Assembly: GCF_000237925.1 (NCBI RefSeq)
Contig: NW_017386077.1
Span: 353,830-417,829, forward strand
Source: Schistosoma mansoni
Lineage: Eukaryota > Platyhelminthes > Trematoda > Strigeidida > Schistosomatidae
Length of the DNA: 64,000 nt
Reading direction: 5' to 3'
Below are positions 55,011 through 64,000 of this stretch, piece by piece (position 1 is the stretch's first letter; every line of letters begins with the position of its first letter). Under the pieces are notes generated by a model, which saw nothing but the letters and a program-made list of their open reading frames with translations, had not been told where the DNA came from and did no database searches. The translations under genes and the position numbers were made by a program.

Positions 55011-56720
55011 CACTGAACGAAATATTCACATTGAAAAGCCCAAATAGTCCTAGAGACCTGTTCATCGTTCACGTAAGTAAGATGGCTATAACGATAGAAA
55101 ACCTTTTCTTTCACAAGATGTTAGGACGCCGTATAATGGGGAAGGTGGAAATCGATGGAAGAACTTCTAAACTTCGTACAGAAATGGAAAATGTCTGTAG
55201 AGTGAATAAATGTATCGGTAAACAGCTGCATAATCCGTTAACAAGCAGTAAATTAGACAATATAGTGGTCTTACATGATCCTTTCAGTGATGAGGACTAA
55301 GAGAAAGATTCCTATTTCGAGTAATTTTCATTTGTAAACCAATAAGCTTACAAAATTTAATTGGATACGATTCACTTTTTTTGGTCCCGTTCTAACAATA
55401 CCCAGTAGCAATGAACTAATGTACAAAAAGATTGGTGAAAAATTTTTGGAACTTTCTTTTTTCTCAAGTTCTGTGCTTTCTTTCATTAGACTCAGTCTTT
55501 TTTTTATTATTATCATACCTAATTAGTATATATAAAATATTCTTTAGTGATGTTGTTGTTGGAATGTGTATTTAATTGGCAAAGAAAGGTTATTTTAACA
55601 TTGTTTTTAATTAAGTTGAGTCAATTTCGTCTTGTAAATAAGCCCACTATTATTTGTCTAATTAAAATTCAATATTGTACCATAGAATAGGTTGAATCGG
55701 ATGAGCAAATTACTCTGGCAAAAATTAATTTACATAGATTTCCAAGAATGGTGACTATATAGTGATCATATGTTCCAAACATTATAGAAGGTTTTTTTGT
55801 TTTTACGCTGAATAAAATAAAACACAGTGAAGAGAAGCAGTAGAAGTTATCGTTAGTTACTGATCTGCCAAAACTCATTCAATAATGAAGATGTTATGAT
55901 GTTATGATAGTAGAGCACTCCAATATTATGATAGTAGAAGAATCTTGTTTTTATATTCAATTACAAATACGATGAATATATATTGTACAGTTCTTTTGTA
56001 ATGAAGACTAATTTTAATGAGAGTCTGAATACAGTTTGAGATTTCAAGTCTCTAATAGATTAATTAACCATTGAATGGAATGTGACGTGTTGTACACAAA
56101 AATAAACACAAACTTCCAGTACTATTGTTTAAAAATAGCACTGCTCTACGGTTTAATAGATCAGTAGAGAGGTAGAAAAAATATTGTTTATTACAAACAT
56201 AAGTTTTGTACTTTTTGATATTACATAACTTGAAAACCCTTCAGGTTAAAGGCCAATTCACGCACCTCAACGTTTGATCTCACATGCTCGTTCCAATACA
56301 CTGACAAAATGTGAGGCCGTAGTGACGTCTTTCTGTCTCCTAGTCAAACATAGGTAGGATCAATAGTTGCTTGTAAGCTCCTCATGAACCAATATATACA
56401 CGGAAACTCAGTTTCACCAAGTCCGAGTATATTTTCCGGAGCCATATCATCCGGGCAACTAGTTAACACTTTGAATCACAAACGAACCCATAAGGACTCA
56501 TGAATTACATAAGTGATAATAATAATACGGTTTCTATGAGTGAGACATCATCTTTGGTCCCAAAGTATCAGCATTTTTGATTTTATCAACAAATTGAAAT
56601 TTATCCTTAACACTTTGTTTTACAAGCTTATAGTGGAGAGGTTTCAATATAGTTACCAACCATTTAGCTATAGTATGATAAGGAGAGCTATACATAACTA
56701 AAATTGGTCTTAATGGGATC
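55011..56720. other. unassigned sequence
   Basis: An 89-codon frame at 55031-55300 (FFHKMLGRRIMGKVEIDGRT) may be the tail of the preceding fossil. Beyond it nothing is supported. Confidence 0.3.
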
Positions 56721-56734
56721 CCCGGTTTGTTTAC

Positions 56735-57390
56735 CTATGGCAATCCATAAAATATTGGCAGATACGTTCTCACTGGTTTAATCACTTCATATAAACCGGA
56801 CGAAATAATCTGTTTGTCCATCAGCTTCTTCAAAGATCTGGTAAGCTCATTCTCTATCTTAATATTGGGATCTTTCTGGTTAGTTATTTTTTGAAATTGT
56901 AATTTGTCATTTAAGATGATGCCCATTTTGTCAATATAATCGCTTTTATTAAGAAGAACAACTCCTGAACCTTTGTCAGGTTTCGTAATCAGTGACGTCT
57001 TATCCTTTAGGTGTAGGTTAATAGCTTCCCTGTGCTTTCTTGTAAGGCTGCTTTTGTAATTAAATTTATTGTTCTTATACTGGTAGCAATAGTCCACAAA
57101 CGTAGATTTAAAATGTTCTAGTTGTTGATCAGAATTTGCAACTAGATCACGTGTCTGATTATATCGATTCTCAAACTGTATATCTGTATCAATGTGGTTA
57201 CAGTGATTATGAGTATCACAAAAATTTAGGCCTAAGGATAATATCTCTAGTTTTTCTTTATCTAGTTCAACACTTGAGAAATTATGTATGTACCTTTTCT
57301 AACCAAACTGGAAAATGGTCCACTAAAAAGATTACTCAAAAATTCACATTTTACTGGAGATATGTAGTGCAATGCAACACGAATCTTTCA
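56735..57390 (-). mobile_element. Penelope-like element, N-terminal RT part
   Basis: The minus strand reads ENRYNQTRDLVANSDQQLEHF, VDYCYQYKNNKFNYKSSLT, SLITKPDKGSGVVLLNKSDY and PVRTYLPIFYGLP. These are the N-terminal and early RT blocks of Penelope elements, and the 120-codon frame is open from 57097 to 56735. The reading direction runs away from the repeat at 57392-57816, which thus lies upstream like a leader. The later RT and the GIY-YIG part do not follow on this strand within the window. Confidence 0.78.
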
Positions 57391-57391
57391 C

Positions 57392-57816
57392 CTCGATAAC
57401 CGTTATAATACAAATCTTAACGGTGCATAAAATCAGAAGGCAAGGAGAAGCCGCAGCTACAGTCAAATGACGCATGCTACTAAGCTACGAACACGTGAAT
57501 AAGTATCCACGATCGAGCGCAAGCAATCACATAGACAAATTTATAGTCAAATTGCACAAGGGTGCAGCAAGACGAAGCAAAAGCTAATAATAGGATTTGA
57601 GGGCATACATATACGGGGAAGAGGATGAGTCATCTAATGATATTTAAGCAATCATTGTCTTGGCTAGAGTATGTCATGTGCTCTAGTGATAATAATAGTA
57701 CAAAGACATATGCGAATGGTTACTATCCGAATGACAATGTCTGCCAAGTAAGTTAATAAAAGGGTTTAACCAAAATCAGCCATAATCGAAATTGGTTGTA
57801 GGATAGTTGCTATAGT
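57392..57816 (-). repeat. PLE-linked repeat (leader or pseudo-LTR)
   Basis: Reverse complement of the 2979-3426 unit. It lies between the minus-strand PLE start and the plus-strand PLE fragment. Confidence 0.55.
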
Positions 57817-58755
57817 TATATGGATGACTCATTCACCCTCTGTAAAGATAATATATCACAGCAAGACGTTCTCAGGCGGTTTAACGAAGTGCATCCACCC
57901 ATTCAGTTTACATCTGAAGAAGAGAGTGATGGTCAAATAGTCTTTTTGGACGTTCTCTTAACTAAGAGAGCGGATGGATCGTTAAAAAGAAATTTAAACA
58001 GAAAAAATACTTGGACTGGGCAATATACGCATTTCCTTATCATTGTACCTCTACAGTACAAACGAAATTTGATCCAAACCCTTAGTTACCGAATACGCAC
58101 TATATGTTCTGTGGATATAGTTCAAGATGAGCTAAGCACCTTGCATAATACTCTTAGGGAGAACGGTTACCCTGGAAAGGTTATAATTAAATATATGACC
58201 AGGAAAGTGAGAATAGGAGGAATGAAAACAGTGAATAAGCAATCCCTGTTATGTGCCTATAATTCAGAGGGGATGTGGGTAGTGAAATATTAACTCGGAC
58301 GTTGCGCAGGACAATACAAAAATCTTTCAGCGCCGGTGAACTATGTTTAGTGTTTTCTATGCTGTCTATGGTGACATCGAGGCTGAAAGATGAATTACCT
58401 TGAATGACCAACTCGTTTTGCATTAATTAGTTCAACTGCTACTGTGGAGGAAGTTATATTAGTCAAAGTTCTAGTAATTAACATTTTCGTGCTCATGAAC
58501 ACCTCCCAGAGTGACTAAACAAAGGTTTGGTCGAGAAAGTAAACAGCTCGTTATTGGCCCATTTGTTACAAACTGGTCATAGTACCAGTATAAACCAATC
58601 CTTTTCAATTATTTATAGGGTCAGTAATCTTTTGCCAAAGCTTGTCAGGCTTAAAGTCCTTCAAACGGCTGAAGCAGTAGCCATCCGGATGAAGAAACAA
58701 GAGCTATGCCTACAGAATAAATATCTTCAACCCCTCCTCCTCTCCTAACCAACCA
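57813..58755 (+). mobile_element. Penelope-like element, RT C-terminus and GIY-YIG, head to head with the previous copy
   Basis: The fragment opens exactly at the catalytic YMDDSF block (57815). It runs through VLRRFNEVHPPIQFTSEEE, GQIVFLDVLLTKRADGSL and KNTWTGQYTHF in one frame of 157 codons. The GIY-YIG part follows in other frames (CGGSYISQSS, HFRAHEHLPE, SSLLAHLLQTGHS). It ends near 58750. The join to the repeat is abrupt, so this is a 5'-truncated copy. Confidence 0.78.
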
Positions 58756-59560
58756 CAAGGCCAATTAATCAATAATAATGTTAGCTGTTCAATGACGTAA
58801 TTTTACTATTGTACTTACGACCTTTCGTAGTCAAATGTAATTATCTTTATTCACAAATTTTTTGTGTTATTATTATTATTATTATCGCCGTCAGTTTGAT
58901 GTTATTCGTTGAACATCAATATTAATCTCTCCTATACATGATTCATTCGCTTCGCATTCATCCCTCCTTATTACGTCATACTACTAATTTTTCACACAAT
59001 TTAGTCTTCCATTAAACATTTGATCGAATTGTAATTACACTATTATCTCTCTCACCCTATCTGACCCATATTTATTCTGATCGCAGATCTTGAATTTTCA
59101 CTTGACATATATACAGATTCGAGGTAACATTCTGTATGAGTCAGATCAACATTAACAATTTTATTCTATTTTGTTTGACAATCCTAAATTTACATGCATT
59201 AAACGATGTACTTTGCCTTTAACCTGACCATTTTTCGGATTATTAATTTGGATATATAATTGTAGAACCTGAAGAGAATTTATCGAAAAGAATATTCTTC
59301 ATTCAAATATTAGTCTTTTAATGTGATGGGGTCTTTAAACGAATAATAATAATAATAACGATAATAATAATAATGTTTGACTTCGATACTGTAAGGAAAA
59401 ATAACTTTGCATCTTATTTCTAGTTCAAACCAGTTAATCATTTGATGGATTTAAAGAAAAGGAAAAATGGTATTTGCTGTTTCCCATGATTTAAAGTTTT
59501 TAACATCCAGAATGAAGTAGGATGGCGGAGGCATCGCCTCAACCAAGTTTAAAGTTGATA
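58756..59560. other. AT-rich spacer with simple repeats
   Basis: Contains (TTA)n at 58868-58885 and (AAT)n near 59345-59375. Nothing else is supported. Confidence 0.35.
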
Positions 59561-59589
59561 GTTATTGGGATTACCAAATCTATAAGGTA

Positions 59590-59710
59590 CACAGACGAGA
59601 CTATAATTTATGGACGCACCAATCAGGTATAAGAAGACAGATCTTGGCGCAAAATTCATTCATCCATTTGGCAAAATACCGTTTCGTCAGTGTATCTGAT
59701 GTCAGTTCGT
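59590..59710 (-). repeat. worn dispersed repeat
   Basis: Resembles 40965-41075 in reverse complement. Confidence 0.3.
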
Positions 59711-59761
59711 GTTGGAAACCTTAAATCTAATTCCTAAACTTAACCATCAACTGTGAGTTAT

Positions 59762-59945
59762 ATATATAAGAACTCTCGTCTAAATTAGAGCGAATAGTTT
59801 CACAGTATTTGAGCGCCGAGTTGATGTAAAACATTATATAGGAATAATATATATTTGTAAAATCTCAGCGAATGAATTTGTAGTAAATCCAACGTTTCGC
59901 CTGGGAATCTGGTCCAAGCTTTTTCAAGGAATTATAATCAAACAT
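59762..59945 (-). repeat. PLE-end type repeat with a degenerate hammerhead
   Basis: Single-orientation version of the 11070-11305 foldback. On the minus strand, stem GCTTGG/CCAGGC (59919-59914 with 59904-59899) is followed by GAAAC (59898-59894) and GTTGGATTTACTAC. The CTGANGA side reads CTTGAAAA, so it is probably inactive. Confidence 0.55.
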
Positions 59946-60319
59946 CAAAATTATCGAATATAAATAGGTACATGGTTCTCCGACTTCATTATACACTGAA
60001 TAGGTCATCCAATCAACGTTAACAAAAAGTCTAAACTAGGTATGTTTAAGAGATATGTGATGTGAAGTGATGAGTGTTCATATAACATATTGTATAGAAA
60101 AACGTAAGAGGTGAGAGGAGAAAATTACATTCACATTATATATTGTCTCTTATCAGTGAATTTATAAGGAAACATACAATTTGTAATATATATGATATGA
60201 ATCATATCTGTCACAGCATGTATAACATGAAGATAATTAAACAAAATAAAAATAATAAAAGAGTGAGATTTGAAGAGTGTAAATTTTATAAACTGTATGT
60301 ATGTGTCATTTTTAATGTT

Positions 60320-60615
60320 CCAGTGACTCAGGACTCAGTGGCCGAGTGGATAACGCGATGGCGTTTGAAGCGAGGGTACTGGGTTCGAGTCCCAGAGTGA
60401 ACATCAACTCTGAGATGCAGGTACATCCAGCTGACGAGCCCCAAATAGGACGAAACGCGCGTCCTGGATTCCACTGCTAGCCACTATCCATCTCTGCTTA
60501 CCATGCTTGTGAATTAAGGTATATCGAGGCAATACGCACAGTATGCACATATGCCAATTAGAGACTGACCAGTTGCAGTCCTAACACATCGATGGGAAAA
60601 TTCAAACAAACAAAA
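60320..60615 (+). mobile_element. full hammerhead SINE (Sm-alpha type)
   Basis: A tRNA-derived head with an intact A box TGGCCGAGTGG (60339-60349) and B box GGTTCGAGTCC (60382-60392) is followed by a hammerhead at 60425-60469. A family tail runs to about 60610 (gacaatacgcacagtatgcac-like, gactgaccagttgcagtcc). RNA polymerase III would transcribe it from the internal boxes, and LINE enzymes would copy it. This is the best-preserved SINE in the window. Confidence 0.85.
60425..60469 (+). ncRNA. hammerhead ribozyme in Sm-alpha-type SINE
   Basis: Stem I is ATCCAG (60425-60430) with CTGGAT (60464-60469), 6 perfect pairs. The core is CTGACGA (60431-60437) and GAAA (60452-60455), with stem II GCCC/GGAC (one mismatch). 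The cleavage triplet GTC is at 60461-60463. Stem III is very short, as in the known Sm-alpha hammerheads. Confidence 0.88.
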
Positions 60616-61875
60616 CTAAGTGAGTTCCAATGAATTGTTTAACAAATTCCGATAAGACAACTGATTAGAATCATCGAATGCAATTGTTGTCATTTAGATA
60701 ATACAAAATAGATAATAGATTTATAGTTTTAATTCCTTACATTGGTTTATAATCTTCCTTTGGTTCTAGTTATTAGGTGAACACTCTCAAGGTCACTCGA
60801 GCGTTACCAAAATGTCGTCCATAAATTATAGTCTTATCGGTACAGATCCTATACAATTTTGTACACTAATCAATTCATGAAAGCATTATTCATGTGTTTC
60901 TTAATCATAATTTTACAGCGATCAGGTGTTGTGAAACCCGCACTTAACATTTTCTACTCTTATTTTTGTTAGATTCCCTAATTTTCTGTTGTGAAATAAA
61001 TTTTAGATGATACATCTTGACTGCCCAATTAACTTTTTCGTGTTACTCTCGTATTCCTTCTACCAGTCGAAATATTATAAGGATATCTAACAATGAAAAA
61101 TCTTCAATCATCAAATGACAGGTATGTTCTTATTTTCATTCGACTTTCCAGACACAACAAAGAATAAATTCAGTCTCAGATCAAGGCGTTTGTCATCGAA
61201 AAGACAGTATTGAGAATGTTGCTATCGTTTGTTCGCTTTGCAACTCAATTATTCAACACCTGTTTATACATTCTGTTGAATCTGATAAAATAATGCACTA
61301 TATCCGGTGTTTTTGTGCTTTGTACCGATTGTCGAAGAATATATTCAATAGAAATAATAGGGCTAATCATCATCACATCAATTCCAGACTGTATTGTTCA
61401 ACAGTAACTGCTGAATAATTATTATCGAGTGATCAGTCGTTGCGATTATTGCAAATAAGACTGTTTTGCGTAAAGTTGTTTGTTTCATTTTCTAGTTGCG
61501 TTACTCGACAGAATGCTGTAAGTCCCATATATATTCATCATTTCATATTATTTAACACTGATAATTAGATGACAAGAATATACTCTCTTATCGAGCAATG
61601 TTATTATTGATAATCATTTAAACTTTTTTTGTGAAGTGTTTATATATTGTAATAAAATGAATTTCAATGGATGATGTAGTGTTCATCAAAACTAGAGTTG
61701 TCTAAACAATGACTTATTACTCTCTTTTGCTAAGAATGTACAAGATTTCTATTGTGTTCTTCACTGCATAACTATAAATTCTAACTATTCTCATGTAATC
61801 ATTGTCAATTTTTGATTTAAAATCAAATATCTGTTAACTGTCTTACTAGTTGGAGGGTAAGTGTCTGTAATCGAT
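60616..61875. other. AT-rich spacer
   Basis: 60775-60835 resembles 40805-40870 in reverse complement. No gene is supported. Confidence 0.3.
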
Positions 61876-61879
61876 TGTA

Positions 61880-62400
61880 CGTCTTCTTCTTAAGTTCATC
61901 TTACGTCTGTTTCATTCAACTCTGGACTGCTATGTGACGTTATACCGCTTCTCGAAGTCTTGGATAAAAATAAGTGATCATTAGAAACATCAAACTTAGT
62001 AGGATCACAATCGTAAATTTTAGCATTAGTTTCAGCGAGATGAACCATGGTATTACAAAATGACTGAATGTGTCCAGGTTTACCACATTTAAAGCATTTA
62101 GAATTATGAAATACACATGAATTACATGGGTGAAACTTGCCACAGAACAAGCATTTACCAGACTTGTGCTCATCTTCGTGAACTACTTCACAACTCTATG
62201 TATTGTTATCTGAATAACTTCGGTTACGTATTGGACTGCGACGACGTAGTGAAGTAGTAGAATTCCTGATGTTCTGACGAGTCATTTCATCAAATTTTTC
62301 TCTTTTACCACATTCGAAATGTGCATACTTTACATGGTCCAGCAGTATTTGCTTGAGAGTTGCATAAGGGAGTGAAATCGGTTAATATGGAAATAATATG
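61880..62400 (-). mobile_element. gag fossil with CCHC knuckle, same family as 14738
   Basis: The minus-strand frame 62150-61896 encodes a CCHC zinc knuckle (CFKCGKPGHIQSFC) and flanking Cys-rich sequence (CGKFHPCNSCVFHNS). Upstream it matches 14925-15177 (tttgcttgagagttgc on the plus strand). It supplies the uninterrupted sequence across the site where the Boudicca-like element entered the 14.7 kb relative. It is a broken LTR-type fossil. Confidence 0.7.
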
Positions 62401-64000
62401 AAAACAACAGAAAAGTGTATACATTTTTCCATGTGATTTAGACCTTGGATTACGTGTATTTTTCAAAATTTTTACTACATAGTGGTCTGTTAGTTAAATC
62501 ACACTAACACGATTCACTTTAACAGAACACTTTCCCAACAAGGGAAATAAATTTCTGTATTTCTGAAAACAATTTATGCATTTTTTAAGTAAACATGAAT
62601 TACGGGCGATGAAGTATGGTACAAATTAGTACACTTGTCAGTATTATCACATTGTTCCAACGTCAGTTTGTACTCAATCAAACGAACTCTATTGCTGTAT
62701 TGTGACCCGAACTCTATGTTGTCATAAATACACCATATTGATTAGGCATTTATTGTCAATACTTAATCAATTAACGGGCAGATACAGTCTCTGATTAGAA
62801 AGGCCTTGTTTACCCAGGTTTGTCTTTTGTGAAAACCATATTTTATCATACATCTTACCAAGCCCCAACTCTCCAAACGCCTTTTATTTCAGTTGCAAGT
62901 GCATAAATAATAATGCAGTAAACGTTGGAATTTGAGCATCCCATTTCATAAGATTATTACAGGAATGCACTGAAATATGCGCAACTGTAATCTACAGACA
63001 ATAGCATGGAGTAGTTATGTTGCCTTTTCGCGGTGTGATCTCAACAAATTGATTTATGACCATCTTGAAAAATGATCAATTAAACATATCTATTGATGAT
63101 TCCTACCTGAATCATACAAATCTCTGTCAAAAATGTTTCTTTGAGTTAAACCACCATTTGTATTTAATAATCAACCTGTACATATGATATTGCAAATCTT
63201 ACTATATAATAATCGACCTAACTCGCGTTGGTGTATAACGGAATAACAAATGTCAAATACGAGAATGAGTTTTAGAACAAGTATATTCAATACAAACAAT
63301 CCGAGAGAATCAACGAATGACGCAAACAGAAAATAATGAAACGCTATGAAACATGAAGGAGGCGTGCGAGCAAAACCGTTTAATAAAGCCCTAATTATAA
63401 TTTATAGTCAGATAAAAATAAGTTACAGACATGTGATGATTAGGATAAGAAGTGCACACACATACGTTATATAAAAACAATCAAGGTTGATATGTGAATA
63501 ATTGATAAGGTCAAAATGTGACTCAAGGAAAATGAATACATTTGCTTGCCCGAAAGCTAGAATAAGCTATGTGAGCTTGACATAGCTCCTTGTAGAAAAT
63601 AGCACATTTATTTGAAAAAAATGTCTGTTTTAGAAAATAACACTGAAGAGGTATGTGGTTAGCATTAAAAATGTACTACACCTGATAAAGTACAGTGTCA
63701 CGTGGGATGTGATAGCATTATACGAAAGTGTCTTACTTATGTAAAAAAGGTACATGAGTATCGTAAATATGTTAATAATATGTGGAATGTTAGCATGCGA
63801 TTATCAGTGAATCAGTAAACATACAAAAAAAATTAGCACTCCTTTATGTCGTGATTGTCTGTAAGATAAAATAACGTGTTCGAAATGAGCGATTTCTCTT
63901 CTTTCTAATAAAATTTATAGATCAAATCCCCTTGTTTCCCCAGTTTCAATATACGTATCCGATAAGTTGTTTAAGCTACCCACTGAAATCGAATTCCCCC
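62401..64000. other. AT-rich sequence to the window end
   Basis: 63220-63400 resembles 50590-50760. No gene, RNA or further element can be supported. Confidence 0.3.

Noticed and set aside
60339-60405. A genuine tRNA gene
   Set aside because: A and B boxes are present, but no full cloverleaf closes and a hammerhead SINE body follows, so it is a SINE head.

Overview
The window looks like nuclear DNA of a blood fluke (Schistosoma or a close schistosomatid). It is AT-rich with long introns. It holds RTE-like and CR1-like LINEs, Penelope-like elements (PLEs) with GIY-YIG ends, a CsRn1/Boudicca-type LTR element, and tRNA-headed SINEs carrying a hammerhead ribozyme (the Sm-alpha type known from schistosomes). 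Two runs of exactly 200 N (10315-10514, 14364-14563) show it is a draft assembly.

Only two host genes can be supported. Gene A (minus strand, exons between 9271 and 4075) is a five-exon 3' part of an unrecognised Ser/Asn-rich protein whose splice phases all agree. Gene B (plus strand, 26029-35609) is a complete four-exon LAPTM4-like lysosomal tetraspanning protein of 419 residues with a PPxY motif. Its introns are filled with CR1, RTE, PLE and SINE debris.

Layout: 1-2.1 kb RTE LINE on the minus strand; 3-3.4 kb PLE-linked repeat; 4-9.3 kb gene A with repeats in its introns; 10-13 kb SINEs and a foldback repeat around a gap; 14.7-22.4 kb an LTR-type fossil split by a young Boudicca-like LTR element; 23-25 kb gag fossil and a decayed reading frame; 26-35.6 kb gene B; 36.6-40 kb CR1 and RTE pieces; 42.5-47.8 kb two more RTE copies; 48.7 kb a hammerhead-bearing foldback; 51.9-53.1 kb a PLE almost identical to the one in gene B intron 2; 53.5-55 kb LTR-type gag fossil; 56.7-58.8 kb head-to-head PLE pieces; 59.7-60.6 kb PLE-end repeat and a full hammerhead SINE; 61.9-62.4 kb gag fossil.

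The most striking theme is self-cleaving ribozymes at the ends of retroelements. The RTE copies begin exactly at what reads as a twister ribozyme cleavage site (T|AA at 42566, and at 2093 on the minus strand). A 137-base unit at 8440-8576 consists of little more than that 5' end. The SINEs carry hammerheads next to intact RNA polymerase III boxes. The PLE-end foldbacks carry hammerhead-like cores in both orientations. Twister and hammerhead motifs are known to be abundant in schistosomes; I do not know whether the link between twister and the RTE 5' end has been described.
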